From: Gammaproteobacteria bacterium
Lineage (GTDB): Bacteria; Pseudomonadota; Gammaproteobacteria; Burkholderiales; Burkholderiaceae_C
Assembly (NCBI GenBank): GCA_025359085.1
Contig: JANYHL010000033.1
Span: 62,001 to 126,000 of the forward strand
Direction: 5' to 3'
DNA length: 64,000 bases
Below, piece after piece: positions 47,456-57,059 of the stretch (its first letter is position 1; each line of letters starts with the position of its first letter). The notes below the pieces were generated by a model that worked only from the letters and a program-made list of their open reading frames with translations, made no database searches and was not told the origin of the DNA. Position numbers and translations under genes: made by a program.

Positions 47456-48745
47456 TCAGCGCATCCAGGCCACCGGTGCGATCACCAGTTGGGGAAAGAC
47501 CACGAGCAGGGCCAGAATCAAAATATAAGTGATCAGGAACGGGTTGACGCCCTTGATGACTTCATCCATGCGCATGCGCCCGACGCCTGCGACCACGTTG
47601 AGCACGGTGCCGACCGGCGGCGTGATCAGGCCAATGGCGCCATTGAGCACAAACATCAGGCCAAAATAGACCGGGTCGATGCCGGCACTGACGGCAATCG
47701 GCAGCATCACCGGGGCACAAATCAGGATCGTTGGCGTCAGGTCCAGTGCGGTGCCGATCAACACCAGCACCACCATCATCACCGCCATCAGGAGGGTGGG
47801 ATACTGGATCAGCGGACCGAGCCATTCGGTGAGGATGCCGGGCAGGTCCGCCAGCGTGATCATGTAGCTGGCCACTTGTGCGCCAGCGCACAGGAACATC
47901 ACGACCGAGGTTGTTTTCGCGGCCCGCACCAGCACGCCATGCAAGTCTGCCAGTTTCATTTCACGGTGCACAAAAAAAGCAATCACCATCGCATAAAAAG
48001 CCGCCACGACCGCGGCTTCGGTGGGCGTGAAGACACCGGTCTTCATGCCACCGATGATGATCAGGGGCATCAACAGCGCCCAGAAGGCCTTGCCGGTTTC
48101 GCGTAACCGCTCTCGCATGGGCAGCGCAATACCAGCGGGTAGATCCAGCTTGCGCAACTGCAGCTTCCACGCCACCACCAGACCGGCGCCCATCATCAAA
48201 CCGGGCACGATGCCGGACATGAACAAGGCCGAGATGGAGGTGTTGGTGGTCACGCCATAAATGACAAATGGCATGGACGGCGGAATGATGGGCGCGATGA
48301 TGCCGCCCGACGCGATCAACCCGGCCGAGGTCGACATCGGGTAGCCATGGGCCCGCATCATGGGTAGCAGGATGGTGGCCAGCGCCGCCGTGTCCGCCAG
48401 CGCCGAACCACTCATGCTGGCCATCAAGATGGCGGCGCCAATGGTGACAAAACCCAGGCCGCCACGAATATGGCCGACCCAGGCCTGCGCCATCGTGATG
48501 ATGCGCCGACTGATGCCACCGGCGTTCATCAACTCCCCGGCCAGAATAAAGAAGGGAACGGCCAGCAGCGGAAAGCTGTCCACCCCGGCGACCAGGTTTT
48601 GCGCGAGCAACTGGGTGTCGAAGAAATCCAGCACCCAGGCCATGGAAGCTCCGGTCAGCACCAGGGCAAACGCCATGGGCATACCGACACCCATGAAGGC
48701 CAGCATGCCGACTATGAAAACAATAGCTACCAGTCCTTGATTCAT
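47456..48745 (-). CDS. TRAP transporter large permease (DctM family)
   Basis: This 429-residue inner-membrane protein has about 12 hydrophobic helices and the DctM signatures PFFILAGELMNAGGISRRI and GVTTNTSISALFMSGIVPG. It drives sodium-coupled uptake with DctQ and the binding protein. Its first codons and ribosome binding region overlap dispersed element copy K, so the extreme N-terminus may derive from that element. Confidence 0.94.
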   Translation of the reverse strand: MNQGLVAIVFIVGMLAFMGVGMPMAFALVLTGASMAWVLDFFDTQLLAQNLVAGVDSFPLLAVPFFILAGELMNAGGISRRIITMAQAWVGHIRGGLGFVTIGAAILMASMSGSALADTAALATILLPMMRAHGYPMSTSAGLIASGGIIAPIIPPSMPFVIYGVTTNTSISALFMSGIVPGLMMGAGLVVAWKLQLRKLDLPAGIALPMRERLRETGKAFWALLMPLIIIGGMKTGVFTPTEAAVVAAFYAMVIAFFVHREMKLADLHGVLVRAAKTTSVVMFLCAGAQVASYMITLADLPGILTEWLGPLIQYPTLLMAVMMVVLVLIGTALDLTPTILICAPVMLPIAVSAGIDPVYFGLMFVLNGAIGLITPPVGTVLNVVAGVGRMRMDEVIKGVNPFLITYILILALLVVFPQLVIAPVAWMR

Positions 48746-48760
48746 CAGGGCTTCCTTGTT
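48712..48760 (+). repeat. Dispersed TAGCT-N19-GGGCTA element, copy K (dctM 5' end)
   Basis: ACTATGAAAACAATAGCT, exactly 19 nt, GGGCTTCCTTGT. In antisense it contains the dctM start codon (48743-48745), the first 11 codons and the AAGGA ribosome binding site. The right arm is diverged. Confidence 0.55.
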
Positions 48761-48775
48761 CTTTTTGTAGATGAC

Positions 48776-49270
48776 TTATTCAACGTCGACGGCGTGACCG
48801 AAATCGATGGCACGTCCCTGGATCAATTGCACGAGCGCCATCAAGCCAATGGTCAAGGTGCACAGCAAGGCCGGCAGCGGCAACAGTGCTTGGCGGTAGC
48901 CCAACACCACGCTGACGCTGTCCATCCCCACTACCACCTGCTGCCAGGCGCCCCAACCGACCAAGGCGCAACTGAGAACCACCAGTGCATGGATCAATCG
49001 GGTTGCCAACTTGAGCGCTGTTTCACGGCCGCGCTTGAGCAAGGGGTGCAGCAGACTGGTAAACGCCATGTGCTCGCCCTTGGGGTAAGCGGCCGTCGCG
49101 CCAATGAACACCATCCAGACAAACAGCAGGCGTGACAACTCTTCGCTGGCTGCCAGGCCGCTGCCAAAACCATACCGAAGCACCACATTGATAAATACCG
49201 AAACCGCCATGACGGCCAGGCAAACTGCCATCAAGCTGTCCAGAAATTTCTGCATCGGTCGGCTGTTCAT
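48776..49270 (-). CDS. TRAP transporter small permease (DctQ family)
   Basis: This 164-residue protein has four transmembrane helices and the DctQ pattern VFINVVLRYGFGSGLAASEELSRLLFVWMVFIGA. It links the DctP-DctM components. It overlaps gntK by 4 bp and precedes dctM by 30 bp. Confidence 0.92.
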   Translation of the reverse strand: MNSRPMQKFLDSLMAVCLAVMAVSVFINVVLRYGFGSGLAASEELSRLLFVWMVFIGATAAYPKGEHMAFTSLLHPLLKRGRETALKLATRLIHALVVLSCALVGWGAWQQVVVGMDSVSVVLGYRQALLPLPALLCTLTIGLMALVQLIQGRAIDFGHAVDVE

Positions 49271-49779
49271 GTCATGTCCTTGTTTGATTCGTCGCTGAGC
49301 CAGCGTGCGACGGTTTCGGTCATGCTGGAGAGGGCTTGTGTGGCATCGACCCGCAACACGCCGGCCTCACCCACGGGGGACTCCAGTGTGGCGAACTGAC
49401 TGTCCACCAGGCTGGCGGGAAAAAGGTGGGCACCGGCGCGGGCTGTGACGCGTTGATGCGCGGTATGTGGGTCGATGTCCAGAAATACAAAGTGCAAGCC
49501 GGGTACCTGGGCCCGCAAACGGTCACGGTAGGCGCGCTTGAGTGCCGAGCAGGTCAGCACGGCACCGTGTTCTTGCTGGGCCAGCGTCAGCCCCAACGTA
49601 GACAACCAATCGGCGCGATCGGCATCTGTCAGGGCCAAGCCCTCACGCATCTTGTCGAGGTTGCTCGCTGGGTGAAATTCATCGCCCTCGATCAATGGTA
49701 AGCCCAATGTGCGGGCCAGTGCTTGCCCGGCGCTGGATTTACCGCAACCGGCAACGCCCATCATGACAACGGATTTCAT
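49267..49779 (-). CDS. gntK: Gluconokinase
   Basis: This 170-residue cytoplasmic kinase makes 6-phosphogluconate. It has the P-loop GVAGCGKSSAGQALA (about residues 8-22), the substrate motif EGDEFHPASNLDKM and CSALKRAYRDRLR. It is the first gene of the gntK-dctQ-dctM-dctP operon; operator palindrome O2 lies immediately upstream of its ATG. Co-transcription with a TRAP system suggests gluconate import. Confidence 0.95.
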   Translation of the reverse strand: MKSVVMMGVAGCGKSSAGQALARTLGLPLIEGDEFHPASNLDKMREGLALTDADRADWLSTLGLTLAQQEHGAVLTCSALKRAYRDRLRAQVPGLHFVFLDIDPHTAHQRVTARAGAHLFPASLVDSQFATLESPVGEAGVLRVDATQALSSMTETVARWLSDESNKDMT

Positions 49780-49782
49780 AAT

Positions 49783-49800
49783 TTGGATAGCGCTATCTTA
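49783..49800. promoter_or_regulatory. Operator palindrome O2 upstream of gntK
   Basis: TTGGATAGCGCTATCTTA contains the perfect 12-bp palindrome GATAGCGCTATC and differs from O1 at only two positions. It begins 4 bp from the gntK ATG, where a bound repressor would block initiation. Confidence 0.8.
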
Positions 49801-49815
49801 ACGGTTTCAAAAAAA

Positions 49816-49838
49816 CGGAATGGGTTGAAAACATTCCG
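49816..49838. promoter_or_regulatory. Second type of inverted repeat in the gntK-gntR region
   Basis: CGGAATG and CATTCCG form a perfect 7-bp inverted repeat around 9 nt, midway between the two operators. It could bind another regulator or be incidental. Confidence 0.4.
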
Positions 49839-49892
49839 AAACATGGGTTTTGGCAGGCAAAAATTAATGCGGGTAGCGCCCTGAATTTCAGT

Positions 49893-49910
49893 AAGATAGC
49901 GCTATCTTAG
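49893..49910. promoter_or_regulatory. Operator palindrome O1 upstream of the LacI-type regulator gene
   Basis: TAAGATAGCGCTATCTTA is a perfect 18-bp palindrome with the central CG-rich core typical of LacI/GntR-family operators. It lies 42 bp before the regulator ATG and 92 bp from O2. Confidence 0.85.
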
Positions 49911-49951
49911 CGTTATTTTTGTCTGCTAAAAGCAAGGGTAAACCCTTATTC

Positions 49952-50977
49952 ATGAGCACTTCATCCCGAAAAAGCCGAGCCTCCGGGCGCGTCACGCTGG
50001 ACGATGTGGCCCTGTCTGCCGGGGTCAGCCGGATTACCGCCTCGCGCGCCCTGCGCGGTGAGCGTAGCGTGGGCGCTGATTTGGTGGCCCGGGTAGCGGC
50101 GGCGGCGGCGGCCTTGGGCTATGTGCCAGACCCCGCAGCACGGGCCCTGGCCAGCGCCCGCAGCCACACGGTGGTGGTGCTGATTCCGCTGCTGTCGAAC
50201 AACTTGTTTGTGGATTTGCTGGAGGCGGTACAACGGGCGCTGCATGCCGCCCGCTATCAGGTACTGATTGGCGTGACGCATTACGAAGCTGAGGAAGAAG
50301 AAGCGTTGCTCGCCAGTTATCTCGCCTACCGGCCTGCTGGGCTACTGGTCACCGGCTTGGATCGGACCGCGCGTTGTCGGGATATGATTGCCCGCAGCGG
50401 CGTTCCCTGCGTCCATTTGATGGAAACCTCCAACGATCCAGCCTTGTATTGTGTCGGCTTCTCGCAGGTCGATGCCGGGCGCTGCATGACCGACCATTTG
50501 TTGCAGACCGGGCGCCGACGTATCGCGTTTGCCGCGGCGCAGCTGGACCCGCGGGTGATGCAGCGGCTGGCGGGCTACCGCGAGGCGCTGCTAGCGGCTG
50601 GTTGTTACGATCCGGCCCTGGAGTGGCAAAGCGTGCAGCCTTCATCGCTGGCGCTGGGCGGACAGATGCTGGAGCAGTACATGGCACGGCATCCCGATGT
50701 GGATGCCATTTTCTTTTGCAATGACGACTTGGCGCAAGGCGGCTTGCTGACAGCACTGCGGCTCGGCATTCAGGTGCCGTCCCAACTGGCCATCGCGGGC
50801 TTCAATGACCTGGCGGGCAGCGACCAGATGTGGCCACCGTTGACAACCATCCGCACGCCCCGCGTTGAGATCGGTGACAGCGCGGCGACCATGCTGTTGC
50901 AGCTCATGCGGGGTGAAATGGTCGAAGCGCACAGTGTTGATGTGGGCTGGCAATTGGTGCAGCGTCAGAGCACGTGA
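49952..50977 (+). CDS. gntR: LacI-family regulator, gluconate repressor-like
   Basis: This 341-residue repressor has an N-terminal HTH (VTLDDVALSAGVSRITASRAL, about residues 14-34) and a periplasmic-binding-like effector domain with VVVLIPLLSNNLFVDLLEAV and AIFFCNDDLAQGGLL. It resembles GntR of the gluconate system. It diverges from gntK and likely binds the two palindromes in the intergenic region. An upstream TTG (49919) extends the frame, but the ATG is preferred. Confidence 0.9.
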   Translation: MSTSSRKSRASGRVTLDDVALSAGVSRITASRALRGERSVGADLVARVAAAAAALGYVPDPAARALASARSHTVVVLIPLLSNNLFVDLLEAVQRALHAARYQVLIGVTHYEAEEEEALLASYLAYRPAGLLVTGLDRTARCRDMIARSGVPCVHLMETSNDPALYCVGFSQVDAGRCMTDHLLQTGRRRIAFAAAQLDPRVMQRLAGYREALLAAGCYDPALEWQSVQPSSLALGGQMLEQYMARHPDVDAIFFCNDDLAQGGLLTALRLGIQVPSQLAIAGFNDLAGSDQMWPPLTTIRTPRVEIGDSAATMLLQLMRGEMVEAHSVDVGWQLVQRQST

Positions 50978-51044
50978 ACGTGGATTCTTCCGATTCCTTG
51001 CTTTTTTGCAGTACCAAGGCTTGCACACGGGGCAGAATTGAATT

Positions 51045-51997
51045 ATGAAAAAAGTAATCGTTGTCGGTGGTACCGGTTTTGTTGGCACCCAGGTCTGCAA
51101 GAAATTGCTGCAACAAGGCTGGTATGTCACGGTGCCGACCCGACAGCGCGATCATGTGCAGCCTTTGCCGCGCTCATCCCAATTGAGCGTGTTGGAACTC
51201 GATGTGCATGATGAGTCGGCGCTGTCCCTGGCCGTAGCGGGCCATGATGCGGTGGTCAATCTGGTAGCGATCCTGCATGGCGATCAGGCGGCCTTTGACA
51301 AGGTGCACGTCGCCTTGCCGCAAAAGCTGGCGCGGGCCTGCCGGGCCGCCGGGGTCAAGCGCGTGGTGCATATCAGCGCCTTGGGAGCGGACGCGCAAAA
51401 CCCTCAATCAGCGCCGTCCATGTACCTGCGCAGCAAGGGGCAGGGCGAGGCAGTGTTGCTAGCGGCGGCAGGTGTTGCCCCGCCAGCCGGGTTTGACCTG
51501 ACCATTATGCGGCCCAGCGTGATTTTTGGCGCCCAGGACAAGTTTCTCAACGTTTTTGCCAAACTGCAAAAAGTGTTGCCCTTCATGCCGCTGGCCTGTG
51601 GCGGGGCGCGTTTTCAACCGGTGTGGGTGGACGACGTGGCCAGCGCCGTAGTGCAAAGTCTGGCGCAAGAGGACGCGGGGGCGGCGCCCTCTGCGGCCAA
51701 GCCAAAAATCATTGAAGCCTGCGGCCCGGAGGTCTTCACTTTGAGGCAACTGGTGCAGTTGTCAGCGCAACTGAGCGGGGTTCATGGCGGTCGCGGTCGT
51801 CCGGTGGTGGCACTGCCGCTCTGGCTCGGTCACGTGCAGGCCGCGCTGATGGCGCTCGCGCCGGGCGAACCCGTCATGAGTCACGACAACCTGGATTCGA
51901 TGAAAGTCGACAACGTCGCCAGCGGCAAAGTGCCAGGCCTGCAGTCTTTGGGCATCACGCCCGCCGCATTGCGGCCGATTGCACAGAGCTACCTGAA

Positions 51998-52004
<7 letters not shown>
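51045..52004 (+). CDS. NAD(P)-dependent epimerase-like protein, complex I NDUFA9 family
   Basis: This 319-residue extended SDR begins MKKVIVVGGTGFVGTQVCKKL (dinucleotide-binding Rossmann motif). HISALGADAQNPQSAPSMYLRSKGQGEAVL contains the active-site-like Tyr-x-x-x-Lys variant (YLRSK). Homologues are related to the NDUFA9 accessory subunit of complex I; the bacterial function is not established. It is convergent with argG across a terminator hairpin. Confidence 0.87.
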
Positions 52005-53436
<1,432 letters not shown>

Positions 53437-53754
53437 TTAACCGAAGTGGCAGATGTAGTGATACGGCTCGGTGACACGAATGTCGAATGGGGTGTTGCCG
53501 GGGACGCTGAAGCTTTCACCTGGCTTGGAGCTCAGCCAGACTTCGCTGCCGGGCAGCTTGTAGTCGCAACTGCCTGCCACGCATTCCATGGTTTCCGGCG
53601 CGCCGGTGTTGAAGCTCAAAGTGGCGGGCAGGATCACGCCGACGGATTTTTTCGTGCCATCGGCCAGTGTGATGGCGTGGCTGATGCATTTGCCGTCGAA
53701 ATAGACGCTGGCCTGGGTGCTGACGCAGACGCCGTCGAATTTTGAGGTAATCAT
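53437..53754 (-). CDS. ppnP: Pyrimidine/purine nucleoside phosphorylase PpnP
   Basis: This 105-residue cupin of the YaiE/DUF1255 family phosphorolyses nucleosides. The conserved SVGVILPATLSFNTGAPETMECVAG and the C-terminal FDIRVTEPYHYICHF are complete. The ATG at 53754 matches the family start (MITSKFDGV); a 13-codon extension is unsupported. It stands alone upstream of argG. Confidence 0.92.
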   Translation of the reverse strand: MITSKFDGVCVSTQASVYFDGKCISHAITLADGTKKSVGVILPATLSFNTGAPETMECVAGSCDYKLPGSEVWLSSKPGESFSVPGNTPFDIRVTEPYHYICHFG

Positions 53755-53926
53755 GTGGGTAATTTTAAGCGGGGTCGAAAGGGCGGCGCGCACAACCGTT
53801 GCCGTCTATTGCCCCGTGCAACGAGTCAGGCCCGAATGCCGGGGGCTCATACGCTTCGCTTTTTGAAATCGGCGCCATCGCCCGGGTGTCCCTCGCCGCG
53901 TTTTTGCCCATTCAAATGGTCACTGG

Positions 53927-54313
53927 CTATCGTATCAATCCCTGCCACCGAGACTCATCAAAACCCACTGTCACTTGACCGCTGGGCCACACCACCACCG
54001 GCCGCTTGATAACGCTGGAGTGCGCCAGCATCAAGGCACTGGCGGTTGATGCGTCCACCACTGCGGCGCGGCTGGCGTCGTCGAGTTGGCGCCAGGTGGT
54101 GCCCTTGCGGTTTAGCAGCGGCTCCCAACCCACCGCAGCGATCCAGCCCGACAGTTGCTGCGCCGAAACACCGAGTTTCTTGAAATCATGAAAGGCGTAA
54201 CTGATGCCGTGCTCGGTCAGCCAGCGGCGGGTTTTTTTAACGGTGTCGCAATTGGCAATACCGAAAACGGTCACCTGCGGGTGGGCGGATGAGGGCGTGG
54301 CAAGGGTGTTCAT
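53927..54313 (-). CDS. ArsC/Spx-family reductase-like protein (YffB type)
   Basis: This 128-residue thioredoxin-fold protein has the single-cysteine motif GIANCDTVKKTRRWL and a conserved KRPVVVW with the Arg of the arsenate reductase-like family. The lack of further conserved Cys residues suggests glutathione-dependent chemistry of unknown substrate rather than arsenate resistance. ATG at 54313 is preferred over one four codons upstream. It diverges from folC across the proposed right inversion breakpoint. Confidence 0.85.
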   Translation of the reverse strand: MNTLATPSSAHPQVTVFGIANCDTVKKTRRWLTEHGISYAFHDFKKLGVSAQQLSGWIAAVGWEPLLNRKGTTWRQLDDASRAAVVDASTASALMLAHSSVIKRPVVVWPSGQVTVGFDESRWQGLIR

Positions 54314-54362
54314 GCCCCGCATCATGCCACCGGCGTGAACGTGGGCGACAATCGCCCATCGT

Positions 54363-55688
54363 ATGAAAACACCGATTGAAAACCTAAAAACATTGCCTGA
54401 CTGGCTGGCTCATTGCGAGCAACTGCATCCGGTCACCATCGACCTCGGCCTGGACCGCGTGCGCACGGTGGCGGAACGCATGGAAATCCGCTTTGACTGC
54501 CCGGTGATTACCGTGGCCGGCACCAATGGCAAAGGCTCGACCTGCGTCATGCTGGAATCCATCTTGCGTCAGGCCGGCTACCGCACCGGGGTCTACACCT
54601 CGCCGCATCTGGTGCGTTTTGAAGAACGCCTGCGGCTGCTGGGCGAGCCGGTGGATGCTTCACAATTGGTAGCTGCCTTCGCAAGTGTGGAAAGGGCTAG
54701 ATGCCAAAATGATGCTGAAGTTTCCCTGACCTATTTTGAGTTTTCCACGCTCGCCATCCTGGACGTGATGGGCCGCAGTGGCCTGGACGTGGTGATTCTG
54801 GAGGTGGGCCTGGGCGGGCGGCTCGATGCGGTCAATATCATCGGGTCCGATTGCGCCATCATCACCAGCATTGATCTCGATCACATGGCGCTGTTGGGGC
54901 CAGACCGTGAGTCCATTGGTTTCGAGAAGGCCGGCATCATGCGTACGGGCTGCCCGGTGGTGGTGAGTGACCCGATGCCGCCGCAGAGTGTGCTGGATCG
55001 GGCGCTTGAAGTCGGCGCTGACCTGTGGCAGGTGGGGCGCGACTTCAATGTATCGGGTGACCGGCAACAGTGGGCCTGGGCCGGGCGCGGCAGGCGTTAC
55101 AGCGGCATGGCCTATCCCGCGCTGCTGGGGGCCAACCAATTGGTCAATGCCGCTGGCGTGCTGGCCGCATTGACGGCCCTGCGCGAGCGCCTGCCGGTGA
55201 CGGCACAGGCGGTGCGCAGTGGGTTTGCTTTTGTCGAGCTGCCAGGGCGTTTTCAGATCGTGCCGGGCCAACCGACGCTGGTGCTGGACGTGGCGCACAA
55301 CCCGCATGCCGTCGCGGCGCTGACGGCCAACCTGGACGCCATGGGTTACTTCCCGACCACGCATGCCGTTTTTGGCGCCATGGCCGACAAAGACGTGGCG
55401 CTGATGCTGGCCCGGATCAATCCCTTGGTTGATAAATGGTATTTCACCGATTTGCCGACTCCCCGGGCCGAATCCGCGAACGCTTTGTTGCGGCAGTGGC
55501 AAGCCCAAAACACGCGCAAAGAGGCCAGCGCCGCCACCTACGCCGACCCGCAGCAAGCCCTGCAGGCGGCGATCAGCGCGGCCGACCCCACTGATAGAAT
55601 TGTCGTTTTTGGGTCATTCTTCACCGTGGGTGGTATTTTGAAAGACGGTGTGCCTCGCCTTGACGCCCAACACCTGCCCAGCCATTGA
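54363..55688 (+). CDS. folC: Bifunctional folylpolyglutamate / dihydrofolate synthase
   Basis: This 441-residue Mur-ligase-family enzyme has the P-loop ITVAGTNGKGSTCVMLESIL (about residues 48-67), VSLTYFEFSTLAIL, VILEVGLGGRLDAVNII and LVLDVAHNPHAVAAL. The segment VAAFASVERARCQNDAE is encoded within dispersed element copy H and appears a few residues longer than usual. It is the first gene of folC-dedD-cvpA-purF-metZ, normally preceded by accD in relatives. Confidence 0.95.
   Translation: MKTPIENLKTLPDWLAHCEQLHPVTIDLGLDRVRTVAERMEIRFDCPVITVAGTNGKGSTCVMLESILRQAGYRTGVYTSPHLVRFEERLRLLGEPVDASQLVAAFASVERARCQNDAEVSLTYFEFSTLAILDVMGRSGLDVVILEVGLGGRLDAVNIIGSDCAIITSIDLDHMALLGPDRESIGFEKAGIMRTGCPVVVSDPMPPQSVLDRALEVGADLWQVGRDFNVSGDRQQWAWAGRGRRYSGMAYPALLGANQLVNAAGVLAALTALRERLPVTAQAVRSGFAFVELPGRFQIVPGQPTLVLDVAHNPHAVAALTANLDAMGYFPTTHAVFGAMADKDVALMLARINPLVDKWYFTDLPTPRAESANALLRQWQAQNTRKEASAATYADPQQALQAAISAADPTDRIVVFGSFFTVGGILKDGVPRLDAQHLPSH
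54657..54705 (+). repeat. Dispersed TAGCT-N19-GGGCTA element, copy H (inside folC)
   Basis: GCTTCACAATTGGTAGCT, 19 nt, GGGCTAGATGCC. The left 18-mer is diverged, but the spacing is exact and the frame stays open. Confidence 0.65.
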
Positions 55689-55708
55689 ACTTCTGAACCC
55701 TCCACACC

Positions 55709-56476
55709 ATGGCATTTTTCAAGTTACGCAAGGGCAGCGACGACCCGTCTGCCGCGCCAGCACCGTCCGAGAGCGTCGAGATGATGCGCAAGCGCGCCAA
55801 GTACCGTTTGTTGGGTGCGGCGGTGTTGGTGTTGCTGGGCGTCATCGGTTTCCCGCTGCTGTTTGACAAGCAGCCGCGCCCGATTGCAGTGGACACCCCC
55901 ATAGAAATACCCGACAAGAACAAGGTGTTGCCCCTGAGCATTCCAGCGCCGGCGGTGTTGCTTTCTTCAGAGGCCCCCGTGCTGGCGCCTGCGGTCGCTC
56001 CCGCCGCAGCAAGTAGTGAGCAAAAAATAGCTCTAGCCCCCGTGGAATATGAGTCATTAGCTCCTAATATAATAGCAAAAGAAGTGCAAAAACCGGTTAA
56101 CCCCGTGCCCGGTCCCGCAGCGATCAAGACGGATGACGCGCCGGTTGCGAAAGCGCTGATCAAGACGGATGAGGCGACCAAGGCGCAGGCGCTGCTCGAT
56201 GGCAAAGGCTCTGCCAGCCCTGTTGACAACAAAACTGCTGGTGGGGAGGCCCGCTTTGTGGTCCAGGTGGGTGCCTTTGCCGACGCAACACGGGCGCGTG
56301 AAGTGCGCTTGAAACTCGAACATGCGGGTCTGAATACCTACACCCATGTGGCAAAGACCAAAGACGGGGACAGAATTCGCGTTCGGGTTGGCCCCTTTGG
56401 CACCAAGGTTGAGGCGGCTAAGGCGGCAGAAAAAATCAAAAAACTTGATTTGCCCGCCGCCCTGCTGACCTTGTAA
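55709..56476 (+). CDS. dedD: SPOR-domain membrane protein (DedD-like)
   Basis: This 255-residue protein has a short cytoplasmic N-terminus, one transmembrane helix (LLGAAVLVLLGVIGFPLLF, about residues 33-51), a Pro/Ala-rich periplasmic linker, and a C-terminal SPOR domain (FVVQVGAFADATRAREVRLKLEHAGL to KKLDLPAALLTL) that binds denuded septal peptidoglycan. The linker stretch SSEQKIALAPVEYESLAPNIIAK is encoded by dispersed element copy E. Position between folC and cvpA supports the DedD name. Confidence 0.9.
   Translation: MAFFKLRKGSDDPSAAPAPSESVEMMRKRAKYRLLGAAVLVLLGVIGFPLLFDKQPRPIAVDTPIEIPDKNKVLPLSIPAPAVLLSSEAPVLAPAVAPAAASSEQKIALAPVEYESLAPNIIAKEVQKPVNPVPGPAAIKTDDAPVAKALIKTDEATKAQALLDGKGSASPVDNKTAGGEARFVVQVGAFADATRAREVRLKLEHAGLNTYTHVAKTKDGDRIRVRVGPFGTKVEAAKAAEKIKKLDLPAALLTL
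56028..56076 (-). repeat. Dispersed TAGCT-N19-GGGCTA element, copy E (inside SPOR gene)
   Basis: On the minus strand: GCTATTATATTAGGAGCT, 19 nt, GGGCTAGAGCTA, then a T-run. It lies in the flexible linker, where an in-frame insertion would be tolerated. Confidence 0.8.
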
Positions 56477-56504
56477 CCCGTACCGCACGGCTGTATCGAT
56501 ACCC

Positions 56505-56993
56505 ATGCTTGCGCTGGACTGGATTTTTGGGGGGGTGTTGCTGGTCTCCTTGCTCTTGGGTGCTTGGCGGGGCTTGATTTACGAGGTGTTTTCATTGCTG
56601 AGCTGGGTGGTGGCATTTCTGCTGGCACGGTGGTTGGCGCCGGACCTCGCAGCCCACTTGCCCCTGGCCGACTCGGGCGAGACGGTGCGTTACGCGGTGG
56701 CATTTGCCGTGGTGTTTGTGTTGTCGGTGCTGGTGGGCAGTCTGTTGGCCAGTCTGGTGCAAAAGCTGTTCGCCGCCGTCGGCCTGCGTCCTGCGGACCG
56801 GGCGCTGGGTGCCATGTTTGGCCTGGTGCGCGGGGTGCTGCTGTTGTTGCTGGCCACGGTGGTGATAACGATGACACCTTTAAAAGCGGACCCCCGGTGG
56901 CAGCTGTCGGTGAGTGCCGACTTGGCCCTGGCGACGCTCAGAGGTCTCAAGCCCGTGTTCCCGCAAGAATTTGCAAGGTATTTACCGACATGA
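56505..56993 (+). CDS. cvpA: CvpA family membrane protein
   Basis: This 162-residue protein has four hydrophobic helices, starting LDWIFGGVLLVSLLLGAWRGLIYEVFSL, and the conserved segment DRALGAMFGLVRGVLLLLL. CvpA is needed for colicin V production in E. coli and for stress resistance elsewhere; its molecular role is uncertain. It lies 66 bp before purF as usual. Confidence 0.94.
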   Translation: MLALDWIFGGVLLVSLLLGAWRGLIYEVFSLLSWVVAFLLARWLAPDLAAHLPLADSGETVRYAVAFAVVFVLSVLVGSLLASLVQKLFAAVGLRPADRALGAMFGLVRGVLLLLLATVVITMTPLKADPRWQLSVSADLALATLRGLKPVFPQEFARYLPT

Positions 56994-57059
56994 TCCGCCT
57001 GCCAAGAATGTGTGATGCCGCTGGTGCGAGCCTTGTTCTGAACTGATTGGAAAATTACC

